A stretch of 64,000 nt of DNA, from NCBI GenBank assembly GCA_038116945.1, contig JAYOEY010000001.1, positions 62,001 through 126,000 of the forward strand, given 5' to 3'. Numbering within the stretch: the stretch's first letter is position 1; every line of letters begins with the position of its first letter. The notes under the pieces are model-generated. The model was not told the origin of the DNA, did no database searches, and worked only from the letters and a program-made list of their open reading frames with translations. A program made the translations under genes and the position numbers. Of the stretch, positions 8,510-17,195 are shown piece by piece. The stretch comes from JAYOEY01 sp038116945 (GTDB lineage Bacteria > Pseudomonadota > Alphaproteobacteria > MPNO01 > UBA2964).

Positions 8510-8916
8510 TCATCGGGCTGGGCAGCGATCTGATCGATATCCGTCGGATAGAAAAGACGCTCGACAGGTTCGGCGACCGTTTTCTCGACAGGATTTTTAC
8601 GGAAACCGAGCGGGCAAAATCCGACCGGCGCGCCAATCGCGTCGAGAGCTATGCGAAACGGTTCGCTGCCAAGGAAGCCTGCTCGAAGGCGCTGGGGACC
8701 GGTTTTCGGAAAGGCGTGTTCTGGCGCGACATGGGGGTCGTCAATTTGCCCGGTGGGAAGCCCACCATGGCGCTGACCGGCGGAGCTGCGAGGAGACTGG
8801 CGGAAATCCTGCCTGAAGGCATGGAAGCGCAGATTGACGTAACGCTGACCGACGAGCCCCCGATTGCCGAGGCCATCGTGATCATTTCCGCCGTGCCGGC
8901 AAAGGCGGCGAAATGA
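8506..8916 (+). CDS. acpS: Holo-[acyl-carrier-protein] synthase
   Basis: Transfers 4'-phosphopantetheine from CoA to acyl carrier protein. The 136-residue protein has the two signatures GLGSDLIDIRRIEKTLDRFG and ESYAKRFAAKEACSKALGTGF, which hold the Mg-binding aspartate and glutamate. It begins at a GTG that overlaps the pdxJ stop (GTGA), so translation is probably coupled. Confidence 0.96.
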   Translation: MIIGLGSDLIDIRRIEKTLDRFGDRFLDRIFTETERAKSDRRANRVESYAKRFAAKEACSKALGTGFRKGVFWRDMGVVNLPGGKPTMALTGGAARRLAEILPEGMEAQIDVTLTDEPPIAEAIVIISAVPAKAAK

Positions 8917-8935
8917 CGCGCGTCTCGCTATTCGT

Positions 8936-8965
8936 TTGACTTGAATGGCTGACGGTGGCTTTATC
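8936..8965 (+). promoter_or_regulatory. Candidate promoter of lepB-rnc-era
   Basis: TTGACT at 8936-8941 and TTTATC at 8960-8965 with an 18-base spacer lie in the 112-base gap between acpS and lepB. Elements were matched by eye and the -10 is weak. Confidence 0.3.
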
Positions 8966-9028
8966 TGCCCGCAATTCCACTCGCCGTAAATATTCCAGCG
9001 GTTTATCAATCAGTTAGACAGTTACAGC

Positions 9029-9817
9029 ATGGCCGACGCCGATCCCCCCAAAAAATCCGAAGGGCTGTGGGAGACCGCCAGAACCGTCATTTACGCGGTG
9101 CTGATTGCTTTGTGCATCAGAACCGTGGCGTTCGAGCCTTTCAACATTCCGTCCGGCTCGATGATCCCGACACTTCTGGTTGGCGATTACCTCTTCGTCT
9201 CAAAATATTCCTACGGTTACAGCCGCCATTCCCTGCCGCTGAGTCCCGCCATTTTCTCGGGACGCATTTTCGAGACAGCGCCCGAACGCGGAGACATCGC
9301 AGTATTCAAACTGCCAAGCGACAACAAGACCGACTATATCAAGAGGATCGTCGGCCTTCCCGGAGATACCGTCCAGGTGCAGGGCGGGCGGCTGTATCTC
9401 AACGGAAAACTCGTTCCTCGGCGGCGTATCGACGATTTCGTGCTGCAGGATGCGCGCGACACTTTCCAGGCCGTCCCGCGCTATGAAGAGACGCTTCCGA
9501 ACGGCGTACGCTACAACATCCTTGAAAAGGATGGCGACCGGGGCGGGCTCGACAACACGCCGCTTTACACCGTGCCGGCCGGTCATTTCTTTGCGATGGG
9601 CGATAACCGGGATAATTCCCTGGACAGCCGGGTGCAGAACGGCAGCCGTCTTGCGGCTGCTACGGGACTGGGCGGCGTCGGTTTCGTGCCGTTCGAAAAT
9701 CTGGTGGGTCGCGCCGACGTTATTTTCTTTTCGACCGATGGCAGTGCCAGATGGTGGGAAGTCTGGGGCTGGTTTCATGCCATGAGGTACTCCCGCTTCT
9801 TCACGGGAATAGATTAG
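9029..9817 (+). CDS. lepB: Signal peptidase I
   Basis: Cleaves signal peptides of secreted proteins at the outer face of the inner membrane. It has 262 residues. One N-terminal membrane segment (about residues 18-34) precedes the catalytic Ser44 in PSGSMIPTLLVGDY. The general-base lysine is Lys105 in DYIKRIVGLPGD, and the third signature FAMGDNRDNSLDSR follows. The stop TAG shares its last base with the GTG start of rnc. Confidence 0.97.
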   Translation: MADADPPKKSEGLWETARTVIYAVLIALCIRTVAFEPFNIPSGSMIPTLLVGDYLFVSKYSYGYSRHSLPLSPAIFSGRIFETAPERGDIAVFKLPSDNKTDYIKRIVGLPGDTVQVQGGRLYLNGKLVPRRRIDDFVLQDARDTFQAVPRYEETLPNGVRYNILEKDGDRGGLDNTPLYTVPAGHFFAMGDNRDNSLDSRVQNGSRLAAATGLGGVGFVPFENLVGRADVIFFSTDGSARWWEVWGWFHAMRYSRFFTGID

Positions 9818-10500
9818 TGCCGGCCGACCGGCCGATTGAGGAACTTGCCGTCCGGATCGATCACGCCTTCGCACGGACCGAAATTCTGGAACGTGCCGTC
9901 ACGCATCCCAGCAGTGCGGCAGCGGGGGAGAACAACCAGCGCCTGGAATTTCTTGGCGACCGGGTGCTCGGTCTGGTACTCGCCGACTTGCTGATCCGCA
10001 CATATCCGGACGAGCCGGAGGGCGACCTGGCAAAACGTCTCGGCGCCCTGGCGGATGGCAGGACTCTCGCCGGGATAGCCGACGAAATCGCCTTGGCCGA
10101 ATGGATCCGTGTAGGCGACGGAGAACAGGGGGCCGACATTGCCGGCAGTCGCGCCGTTCTGGCAGATGCGCTGGAGGCGGTAATCGGTGCGGTTTATCTC
10201 GACGGCGGGCTGGAATCAGCGCGCGGCGTGATCGAGCGGTTATGGCAACGGTCGTTGTCCGGTCAGGCGCGGCCGCCAATCGATTCCAAAACCGCGTTGC
10301 AGGAGTGGGTGCAGGCGCGATCATTGCCGCTTCCGGGGTATGCCGTGGTGGAGCGGACGGGCCCGGATCATGCACCCGTATTCACGGTTGAGGTCAATGT
10401 TTCAGGACTGGCGCCGGCGCGCGCCAGCGGCGGCTCCAAACGGGCCGCTGAACAGAAGGCTGCCAGGGAAATGCTCGATATGATCGGTGTAGAACAATGA
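9817..10500 (+). CDS. rnc: Ribonuclease III
   Basis: Endonuclease for double-stranded RNA, processing rRNA and other transcripts. I start it at the GTG at 9817, which overlaps the lepB stop by one base; an earlier frame-compatible start would run through lepB. The resulting 227 residues hold the signature NQRLEFLGDRVLG (residues 40-52), the catalytic ADALEAVIGAVYLDGG segment and a C-terminal double-stranded RNA-binding domain (DSKTALQEWVQARSLPLPGY to GGSKRAAEQKAAREML). Confidence 0.97.
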   Translation: MPADRPIEELAVRIDHAFARTEILERAVTHPSSAAAGENNQRLEFLGDRVLGLVLADLLIRTYPDEPEGDLAKRLGALADGRTLAGIADEIALAEWIRVGDGEQGADIAGSRAVLADALEAVIGAVYLDGGLESARGVIERLWQRSLSGQARPPIDSKTALQEWVQARSLPLPGYAVVERTGPDHAPVFTVEVNVSGLAPARASGGSKRAAEQKAAREMLDMIGVEQ

Positions 10501-11402
10501 ATGACAGCCCCGAACCACGCTGCGGTTACGTCGCACTGCTAGGCGCTCCCAACGCCGGCAAGTCGACGCTGATGAACAGAATCGTCGGGGCCAAGGTGTC
10601 CATCGTGACGCCGAAAGTCCAGACCACGCGCGCGCGCGTCATCGGAGTAATCGTGCGCGACCGGACGCAGATCGTGTTCGTCGATACGCCGGGTATCTTT
10701 GCGCCCAGGCGCAGGCTGGAGCGGGCGATGGTGGCGGCGGCCTGGAGCGGGGCAGCCGATGCCGACCGGGTGGCCCTGCTGGTGGATGCAAAGGCCGGGC
10801 TCCGCGACGACACGGGCGCAATCGTCGAAGGGCTTAAAAAAGCAGGCAGGCAGGCGGTCCTCGTGCTGAACAAGATCGACCTCGTCCCGCCGGAAACGCT
10901 TCTCTCTCTGACGGCGTTGCTGACCGAAACGGGCATCTTCCCGGATGTTTTCATGGTGTCGGCGCTGAACGGCGACGGGGTTGAAGACCTCGTGAGGCAT
11001 CTTGCCGTTTCCATGAAGGAGGGGCCCTGGCTTTATCCGGAAGACCACCTGACCGACATGAACGACCGTCTGTTTGCGGCGGAGATCACGCGCGAAAAGC
11101 TCTTCATGGCGCTGCGTCAGGAATTACCCTATTCGCTGACGGTGGAGACCGAGAACTGGGAAGAGCGCAAGGACGGCAGCGTCAGGATCGACCAGGTGAT
11201 ATTCGTCGAGCGCGCCGGCCACAGGGGCATTATCCTTGGAAACAAGGGGCAGCAGATCAAGCAGATCGGCGCGGATGCGCGGAAAGAGCTCGAAGAGCAT
11301 CTCGGTCGCCGCGTCCACCTGTTCCTGTTCGTCAAGATCAGGGAAAAATGGCGCGACGATCCGGAACGCTACCGCGAGATGGGGCTGGAATTCGGCGATT
11401 AA
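10497..11402 (+). CDS. era: GTPase Era
   Basis: Binds 16S rRNA and helps 30S subunit maturation. In its 301 residues the G1 loop GAPNAGKST (16-24), the switch region KVQTTRARV, DTPGIF (G3) and LNKIDLV (G4) are followed by a C-terminal KH domain with GIILGNKGQQIKQIGADARKELE. Its ATG overlaps the rnc stop by four bases (ATGA), continuing the coupled lepB-rnc-era block. Its stop overlaps the stop of the convergent permease gene. Confidence 0.98.
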   Translation: MNDSPEPRCGYVALLGAPNAGKSTLMNRIVGAKVSIVTPKVQTTRARVIGVIVRDRTQIVFVDTPGIFAPRRRLERAMVAAAWSGAADADRVALLVDAKAGLRDDTGAIVEGLKKAGRQAVLVLNKIDLVPPETLLSLTALLTETGIFPDVFMVSALNGDGVEDLVRHLAVSMKEGPWLYPEDHLTDMNDRLFAAEITREKLFMALRQELPYSLTVETENWEERKDGSVRIDQVIFVERAGHRGIILGNKGQQIKQIGADARKELEEHLGRRVHLFLFVKIREKWRDDPERYREMGLEFGD

Positions 11403-12154
11403 CGGTCTGGCGTCTTGCCGAATGTTCGAACGATGATTGTGGTCAATACAAGCGTAACCACGATCATGGGCCCGGCGGGTTGATCGGTGAAGGCAGATAA
11501 TGTCACGCCGGTTACGATGGCGCCCACCCCGCAACCCACGGCTTTCCAGTCCTTTCTCGGCTCCATACGGTTAACCGCCAGTGCCGGGAGAATAAGACTC
11601 GCGAAGACCACATAGACGCCAACCAGCTGAACCGAAGAGGTCACGACGATCGCGAAAACCAGGAAGAACGGTAGGCCCGTTCTCGTCTTCTCTGTCCAGT
11701 ACCACAGCGTAAATCCGGCCAGATAGATCGGCAGGAATGAAAAAAAGGCGGGCCACGAAACGAACAGGATCTGGCCCGACAGAATGTGCTGAATTTCTTC
11801 CCCTCCCTGGGGATGGTCGGCCAGTACCAGCAATGCCAGCGAGGCGGCCAGAATAAAGCAGCTTCCGATGACGGCTTCCTGCTCGCGGGGCAGTTTTCGT
11901 TCCACCCAGCGGAACAGGAAAGCCGCGAGGATGGCCGCTGCGACGGCAAATGTCTGGGTCGTCAGCCAGTCCGGTTCATGTCGCCATGTGTTGACCAGGA
12001 CGACAGAAAGGCCGGCTATCTGGGCGATCGCGAGATCAATGAAGACGATGCCGCGTCGTAGAACCTCGATACCCATCGGTGCGTGGACCAACGCCACCAT
12101 GACGCCCACGGCAAGTGGCGGGAGGACAATTTCCAGCAGCTCAGCGCCGGGCAT
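11399..12154 (-). CDS. Metal (probably zinc) ABC transporter permease, ABC-3 family
   Basis: A 251-residue inner-membrane protein of the ZnuB/MntB type with about seven hydrophobic segments. Family marks are the N-terminal ALVHAPMGIEVLRRGIVFIDLAIAQIAGL and the later VYVVFASLILPALAV. The start overlaps the end of the substrate-binding protein gene by 14 bases, so the two are one operon. No ATPase gene is adjacent: the next gene downstream is era on the other strand. Zinc is inferred from the whole cluster; manganese or iron cannot be excluded. Confidence 0.86.
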   Translation of the reverse strand: MPGAELLEIVLPPLAVGVMVALVHAPMGIEVLRRGIVFIDLAIAQIAGLSVVLVNTWRHEPDWLTTQTFAVAAAILAAFLFRWVERKLPREQEAVIGSCFILAASLALLVLADHPQGGEEIQHILSGQILFVSWPAFFSFLPIYLAGFTLWYWTEKTRTGLPFFLVFAIVVTSSVQLVGVYVVFASLILPALAVNRMEPRKDWKAVGCGVGAIVTGVTLSAFTDQPAGPMIVVTLVLTTIIVRTFGKTPDR

Positions 12155-13061
12155 GCGCCGATTCCAGCAATGTCAGGGTCGTCTCGAATAATTTGGCAAG
12201 ATCGCCGGGCGAGGCATCGCGCGATACCGTGAAGGGCAATGTCAGAACGGGAATTCCCGATTTGGCTGAGAGCCAGTCCGCCGGTTTCGTCGAATCAAAC
12301 GGGGTTACGATGATCGCCGAAACCGGGGTGGTGCGTGAAAGCTTCAGAAGGGATTCCAAATGTTGCGTTGTCGGCGGGATTCCCGGTTTTGCTTCCAGGG
12401 TTGCGATCTCTCGCAGCTTCAACCAGCGGATCAGGTATGACCAGGATTTATGGTGCACGATTACCGGCATTCCGGCGAGATGCTGCGCCCGCCGGTTCCA
12501 TTCATTCAATTTCTGGCCCCATCCCTTGAGAAAAGCCTCCTTCCTTGCCGTAAAATATGCCGTCGAGTTCGGGGAAGTCGCTATCAGGCGCCGGGTGAAT
12601 TCCTCTCCGATCCGGACGATGTTTTTCGGATCGAGATGGGCATGCGGATTTCCTTCGGGATGAACATCCCCCAGGCTTCGGTCTGTCGACGATGTTCGTT
12701 CGAGTACTTCCACATGTTCGATAGCCATAAGATGGCCGGTCTTGCCTGGTTGTATTACGGTTCGTCCGCCTCGTCTGAGGAGCAGAGGAAGCCAGCCAAC
12801 TTCCAGCCCGCCACCGGAACAGAACAGTAGATCGGCGCGGCGAACCTTGGCGATCAGACTTGGCCGGGCGCGAATATGATGAGGGTCCTGTTGCGAACCG
12901 GTGGCGGAAAACGCTTCGATCCTGTCGCCGCCCAGCTCTCTCGCGAGCGCGGCCCATTCAGGTTCGCAGGCGAACACGTTCAATTGTGCCGCAGCTGGCG
13001 GCGGCGAAAGCAATTCCGCCGCCAGCACGACAGCCCCGATCACTGACGTTCGGGTCAGCAT
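12141..13061 (-). CDS. Periplasmic metal-binding protein of ABC transporter (ZnuA-like)
   Basis: A 306-residue cluster A-I solute-binding protein. The N-terminal signal peptide (to about AAA24) is followed by potential metal ligands in QDPHHIRARPS, in the histidine-containing GDVHPEGNPHAHLDP, in IVHHKSW and in the late acidic TPFDST. The long His-rich loop of some ZnuA proteins is short here. It lies between the porin-like gene and the permease gene, which it overlaps by 14 bases. Confidence 0.86.
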   Translation of the reverse strand: MLTRTSVIGAVVLAAELLSPPPAAAQLNVFACEPEWAALARELGGDRIEAFSATGSQQDPHHIRARPSLIAKVRRADLLFCSGGGLEVGWLPLLLRRGGRTVIQPGKTGHLMAIEHVEVLERTSSTDRSLGDVHPEGNPHAHLDPKNIVRIGEEFTRRLIATSPNSTAYFTARKEAFLKGWGQKLNEWNRRAQHLAGMPVIVHHKSWSYLIRWLKLREIATLEAKPGIPPTTQHLESLLKLSRTTPVSAIIVTPFDSTKPADWLSAKSGIPVLTLPFTVSRDASPGDLAKLFETTLTLLESAHARR

Positions 13062-13070
13062 GACGAGGCC

Positions 13071-14414
13071 TTAGTATGCATGCGCGCCATGCGCGCCGAT
13101 GCTCAGGACGTATTGTAGCGTCACTTGATGATCCTCTCTGTTTTCTGCCAGCTCCTCGAAATTGTATTGCAGTCTGAAGCGACCGAACTCCGAATTCGTC
13201 CAGTCGCCCATGATCGCTATGGCATACGGGTCGTGGTCAGCCGCGTCGAGCGCGCTCCCAGCGAGCCCGGCAGGCACGTCGGGAGAATGGAGCTGGCTGT
13301 AGCGCGCGCCAATCCGCCAGGAAGGGGCGAATTTGTACACTATCTGGGTGTACCAGCCGCTGCTGGCCTCGTTGTAGGCGACCCCCACAGCGTTCGCGTT
13401 GTTGTCTGAATACCGTCCATCTTCCGATCTGTGGAAGTATTCGGCCTGAAGGATCAGTTCCTGCTGCCTCGGATTGCCGGTTGGTGCCCAGATGTATCTC
13501 AGGTCAGCAGCGTAGAGGTTGGAGTCGCCATTGAATGTGACGGCGCCCTCATTGGTGGTTCGGGTCGTCGCGTTGCCGCGCAGGCTGTAGACGCCGAACC
13601 GCCAGCTCTGATTGTCGCCGATGTCGCCGCCGACGCGTGCGAACGCCGACCAGCTGTCGAAACCGCCCGTTGAACTGCCAAACGGAAAATCGCTGCCGCG
13701 AAAGATACCGCCGCCGATTTCTGAGTACAGTTCAGTCGGCAGGACGAATGAAAACTCCACCCCGTCGTCGTTGAACGATTTGTTCAGATACGCACGATAG
13801 GGAAGGGGCCGGTCCGCGAAATCGTCGGAGTGGGTGTGGTGTTCGTTCAGGTATCCAAGCGTCCAGAACGCACGTCCGGCTTTGATGCGAGCGCCGTCCG
13901 GCAGGCCGGCGTCCGGGAGTGTCTGAACATAGGCTTCTTCGAGTTCGACCTTGTCTTCGCCGCCTTCGCGGACGACGGCAAGGGTCAGGCTGCCGTAAAA
14001 CTTGTCGTCGGCGTTCGCGGAGAAATTGAGCTCGGACTCGTCGACCGAAATGCCCTCTCGTCCTCGTTCTCCTTCCTCGCCGACCGCGAAACCGGCAAAT
14101 TCCGATGAGTCTTCCGAGAAACTGCTGGCCCGGCCATTCAGGATCACGCCGATAGAAGGATTGAATGAACTGTCTCGGATGGATCGGCCTCCCGCAGTTC
14201 TCTGGACGGGATTAGATGCTGCCGGTTTTTTGCCGGCCTCCATCATTTTGATGCGGTTTTCAAGCTGGGCAATTCTGTTTTCGTAAGCCTCTTTCATCGC
14301 ACGAATTTCCGCCCTGACGGCATCGATGTCGGTGCTGGACTGTGCCAGCGAAGGCGTATTCAGAAACAGGGCAATAGCGGTCGCGGCAGAAGCCGCGCTG
14401 GACAAGCGGTTCAT
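13071..14414 (-). CDS. Outer-membrane porin-like protein with N-terminal coiled coil
   Basis: A 447-residue protein with a cleavable signal (about residues 1-24, ending SLAQ), then a heptad-like segment (AVRAEIRAMKEAYENRIAQLENRIKM split over residues 32-58) of the sort that links trimeric porins to the cell wall. The rest is rich in aromatic and glycine residues with alternating patterns consistent with a beta barrel (for example FAGFAVGEEG, WYTQIVYKFAPSWRIGARYSQLHS). It ends in aromatic tyrosine. Nine bases separate it from the binding-protein gene, so a role in letting metal through the outer membrane is inferred. Confidence 0.72.
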   Translation of the reverse strand: MNRLSSAASAATAIALFLNTPSLAQSSTDIDAVRAEIRAMKEAYENRIAQLENRIKMMEAGKKPAASNPVQRTAGGRSIRDSSFNPSIGVILNGRASSFSEDSSEFAGFAVGEEGERGREGISVDESELNFSANADDKFYGSLTLAVVREGGEDKVELEEAYVQTLPDAGLPDGARIKAGRAFWTLGYLNEHHTHSDDFADRPLPYRAYLNKSFNDDGVEFSFVLPTELYSEIGGGIFRGSDFPFGSSTGGFDSWSAFARVGGDIGDNQSWRFGVYSLRGNATTRTTNEGAVTFNGDSNLYAADLRYIWAPTGNPRQQELILQAEYFHRSEDGRYSDNNANAVGVAYNEASSGWYTQIVYKFAPSWRIGARYSQLHSPDVPAGLAGSALDAADHDPYAIAIMGDWTNSEFGRFRLQYNFEELAENREDHQVTLQYVLSIGAHGAHAY

Positions 14415-14472
14415 GTCTCTTCTCCTGAGAAACGATTTCGATTTTCTGCGGCAAATGCCGCGGGTTTCTAGG

Positions 14473-14781
14473 TCAGGAAAAGGGCTGCGGAGGCGCTCGG
14501 CCGCGGAAGGGCGGATAGGAAGCGGAAAACGTTAGCAGGCCTGTGGATGGAAACGGAAAATTCTCGCCGACGGCAGGGCCGGGCAGGCCGGTTTTGGCGG
14601 GAGAGGGGGACGTAGCCTTGCCGGATTCCGACAGGATTTGGTAACTGCAGACGTGGCCGTCGTGACGATGGTATGGATCGTTAAACGAGGCGGCATGCAG
14701 GACCGCCGCCCATTGCGTCATCAGGAAGACGATGACGTAGAGAACGGTTAGCCGGAAGTTCCATTTGGTCGTTCTGCGCAC
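14473..14781 (-). CDS. Small exported His-rich protein at head of metal operon
   Basis: A 102-residue protein I do not recognise by family with certainty. A single hydrophobic N-terminal segment (about residues 10-30, LTVLYVIVFLMTQWAAVLHA) looks like a signal peptide. Just after it comes NDPYHRHDGHVCSYQ, with three histidines, two acidic residues and a cysteine suited to binding zinc or copper. The rest is proline/serine rich. It is the first gene of the presumed metal-uptake operon, 58 bases upstream of the porin-like gene. A periplasmic metal chaperone is only a guess. Confidence 0.6.
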   Translation of the reverse strand: MRRTTKWNFRLTVLYVIVFLMTQWAAVLHAASFNDPYHRHDGHVCSYQILSESGKATSPSPAKTGLPGPAVGENFPFPSTGLLTFSASYPPFRGRAPPQPFS

Positions 14782-14844
14782 GGCCCGACTTTTTCCCCCA
14801 GTGTCGGAATGATGTTGGCGATATCCAGACGAAAAGCAATCCCC

Positions 14845-14859
14845 GTTAATATCGTAAAC
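14845..14859. promoter_or_regulatory. Imperfect dyad, possible Fur/Zur-family operator
   Basis: GTTAATATCGTAAAC has arms GTTnA and TnAAC and lies about 65 bases upstream of the first gene of the metal operon. The shape (GTT...AAC, AT-rich centre) resembles Zur-type boxes of alphaproteobacteria but is degenerate. The call rests on position and partial symmetry only. Confidence 0.2.
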
Positions 14860-14863
14860 TGTT

Positions 14864-16396
14864 TCAACTTGCCGGCTGCAGGGTCCGGCTGAACAGCGTT
14901 CTGTCGTTCAGGTCGCGGATTGTCGCGCGCAGCGAGCCGTTTCCGGCGTCGATCTTCACGTGTCCGAAATAGAGGAATTCGTCCAGTGGCGGCGCGTTGG
15001 AAATGGGCGGAACGGGCGTCCGGAACTCCCTCTCCGCGCCGAACGTGCGGTCGAAATGACGCACGCGACCGGGGCGGGCGTGGAACGGGCCGGATACGAA
15101 TTCCCAGAACGGCATGAAATCCCGGAACGCCGCCCTGTTCGGGTCGTAACGAAACGCGGCCGAATAGTGAACGTCGGCGGCAAGCCAGACGGTGTTCTGA
15201 ATGCCCTGTTTCTTGATGAATGACAGGAGATCGGCGATCTCGTGCTCGCGGCCGCGCGGGGCGCCATTGTCTGCGTTGGCCCACTGGTCGTAGCGGGGTT
15301 TCGGCGTCTTGGCGACATGGGCGATCGGCTGCGGGTTGGCGATGATTTTCCATACCGCCTTCGATTGCTGCAGGGCGCCCTTCAGCCATTCGATCTGCGC
15401 CGATCCCAGCATCCGCGATCCTTCGCTCGAGGCGCGTCCCTGGTTCCTGTCGTTCGGGCCCCGGTAGCTGCGGCCATCGAGCATGAAGACATCGGCCAGC
15501 GGACCGCACGGGATTTTCCTGTATATCCGGTCCGGATCGGCGGCGTTCCGGCGCATGGGAGTGAACTCGAAAAACGCCTGGCGTCCCCAGCGGACGAGAG
15601 CATCGGTGCTCTTGGTCCCGTATCCCTTGCGGTGCATCTCCTTCCAGGAGAGACGCCGCCCCGGCCACCAGTTATCCATGACCTCGTGATCGTCCCATGT
15701 CGCGATCATCGGCACTTCGGCGCAGAATTTGCGATAATGGCCGTCGAGAAAATTGTAGCTGTAATTGCCGCGAAACAGGTCGAGGCTCTCTGCCACCACC
15801 TTTTTGGCGGGGGTGACGAGATTTCGCCACCGTCGGCCGTCGGGAAGACGAATTTCGTCGTGGATGATCCGGTCGGCGTATATCCGGTCCCCCAGATGGA
15901 TCAGAAAGTCCGGCTTCGTTTCCAGCATCGTCTTGAAGATGCGAAGCCCGCCCCAGTCCGGGTTGATGCCCCATCCGGCGCCGCACTGATCGCCGCCGAA
16001 CACGAAGCTCAGGTCTCGTCCCGGTCCCGGCGTAACCAGCCTGCCGGATGCCGGAGCGGAGTGGCCCCCGTCGCGGGTTTCGAAATTGACCCGGTAGAAT
16101 ATCTCGCGACCGGAGGGCAGACCGTCGAGAACGAGATGCGCGCTGTTGCCGTTTCTCACCGTCGCGAAGGGACCGTCGACCCGTTTCGCATCCCGAAACT
16201 CGGGATCGAGCGACCAGTTCACGATCATCTTCGAGGTATTGCTGGTGCGCGACCATATCACGGCGCTTGTCGGCGTGACGTCTCCCGCAGTGATGCCATC
16301 GGCAATTGCGATCTGGGCGTGCGCCGGCTTCACCAATGACGGGGCAGCGGCGAATCCTCCCAACCCGGCGAGGAATTCCCTGCGACCAAGTGTCAT
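14864..16396 (-). CDS. PhoD-type alkaline phosphatase/phosphodiesterase
   Basis: A 510-residue secreted metallophosphatase. It begins with a Tat signal (GRREFLAGLGGFAAAPSLVKPAHA in two stretches, residues 4-27), followed by a fibronectin-like N-terminal domain (GDVTPTSAVIWSRTS). The metal-binding motifs are GGDQCGAG, HLGDRIYADR and TWDDHEVMDNWWPG, with WLAADVHYS later. The usual role is releasing phosphate from phosphodiesters in the periplasm. It is 82 bases upstream of the metal operon on the same strand, but a functional link is not evident beyond the enzyme's own metal need. Confidence 0.9.
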   Translation of the reverse strand: MTLGRREFLAGLGGFAAAPSLVKPAHAQIAIADGITAGDVTPTSAVIWSRTSNTSKMIVNWSLDPEFRDAKRVDGPFATVRNGNSAHLVLDGLPSGREIFYRVNFETRDGGHSAPASGRLVTPGPGRDLSFVFGGDQCGAGWGINPDWGGLRIFKTMLETKPDFLIHLGDRIYADRIIHDEIRLPDGRRWRNLVTPAKKVVAESLDLFRGNYSYNFLDGHYRKFCAEVPMIATWDDHEVMDNWWPGRRLSWKEMHRKGYGTKSTDALVRWGRQAFFEFTPMRRNAADPDRIYRKIPCGPLADVFMLDGRSYRGPNDRNQGRASSEGSRMLGSAQIEWLKGALQQSKAVWKIIANPQPIAHVAKTPKPRYDQWANADNGAPRGREHEIADLLSFIKKQGIQNTVWLAADVHYSAAFRYDPNRAAFRDFMPFWEFVSGPFHARPGRVRHFDRTFGAEREFRTPVPPISNAPPLDEFLYFGHVKIDAGNGSLRATIRDLNDRTLFSRTLQPAS

Positions 16397-16460
16397 GTAA
16401 TCTCCGTTCGAAAGCGAATCATATCCAACACCATAACAAGCCAGACGCTATAATCCATCC

Positions 16461-17195
16461 ATGGATTGGAAAGATGATGGTATTGTCCTGTCGGCGCGTC
16501 GCCATGGCGAAAATGCCCTGATCGTCAATTTGTTGACGCGCGAACATGGTCGCCATGCCGGTCTCGTTCGCGGCGGCGCCAGCGCGCGCAATCGGGGGAT
16601 TTATCAGCCAGGAAACCTGCTGGCCGCAAGCTGGAGGGCGCGCCTCTCCGAACATCTTGGAAATTTCACGTGCGAGCTCCAGAAATCCTGGGCGGCGGCG
16701 CTGCTGCACCAGGCGCAGCCGTTGCTGGCGCTAAGCGCGGCGACGGCCCTGCTGGACAGTGCCCTGCCCGAACGGGCGCCCGTTCCCGAACTGTTCGATT
16801 CGCTGGAGGAACTGATCCGTTCGCTCGACGAACCGGGATGGCCTGAGCGTTATGTCAGGTGGGAAATGGGGTTGCTGGCCGAGCTGGGTTTCGGGCTCGA
16901 CCTGTCGGCCTGCGCTGCGACCGGCGAGGTCGAAAACCTGATTTACGTGTCGCCCAAGACCGGTCGCGCGGTGTCGGAGGCGGCAGGCAGGATATACAAG
17001 GACCGGTTGCTGGCGCTTCCCGGATTTCTGGTTCGGGCCAGCGAACCGGAAGGGGATGCCGATTTCGCCGCCGGCCTTTCGCTTACCGGATATTTTCTTG
17101 CACGCTTCGTGCTCGGGGACAGCCGGGACGGTCTTCCCGCCGCCCGCCAGCGGCTGGGAGAAAGTTTTCGGGGCGTGCAGCGGGAAGCCAGATAG
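16461..17195 (+). CDS. recO: DNA repair protein RecO
   Basis: Loads RecA with RecR in recombinational repair. In its 244 residues the N-terminal OB fold begins DWKDDGIVLSARRHGENALIVNLLTREHGRHAGLVRGG in consecutive segments, and a helical domain follows (WEMGLLAELGFGLDLSACAATGE, YVSPKTGRAVS). The usual zinc-finger cysteines are reduced, as in many alphaproteobacteria. The next gene starts at the base after its stop. Confidence 0.93.
   Translation: MDWKDDGIVLSARRHGENALIVNLLTREHGRHAGLVRGGASARNRGIYQPGNLLAASWRARLSEHLGNFTCELQKSWAAALLHQAQPLLALSAATALLDSALPERAPVPELFDSLEELIRSLDEPGWPERYVRWEMGLLAELGFGLDLSACAATGEVENLIYVSPKTGRAVSEAAGRIYKDRLLALPGFLVRASEPEGDADFAAGLSLTGYFLARFVLGDSRDGLPAARQRLGESFRGVQREAR

Noticed and set aside
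15242..16339. 365-codon plus-strand open frame opposite the PhoD gene
   Set aside because: No motif or ribosome site; the opposite strand has a full PhoD sequence with Tat signal.
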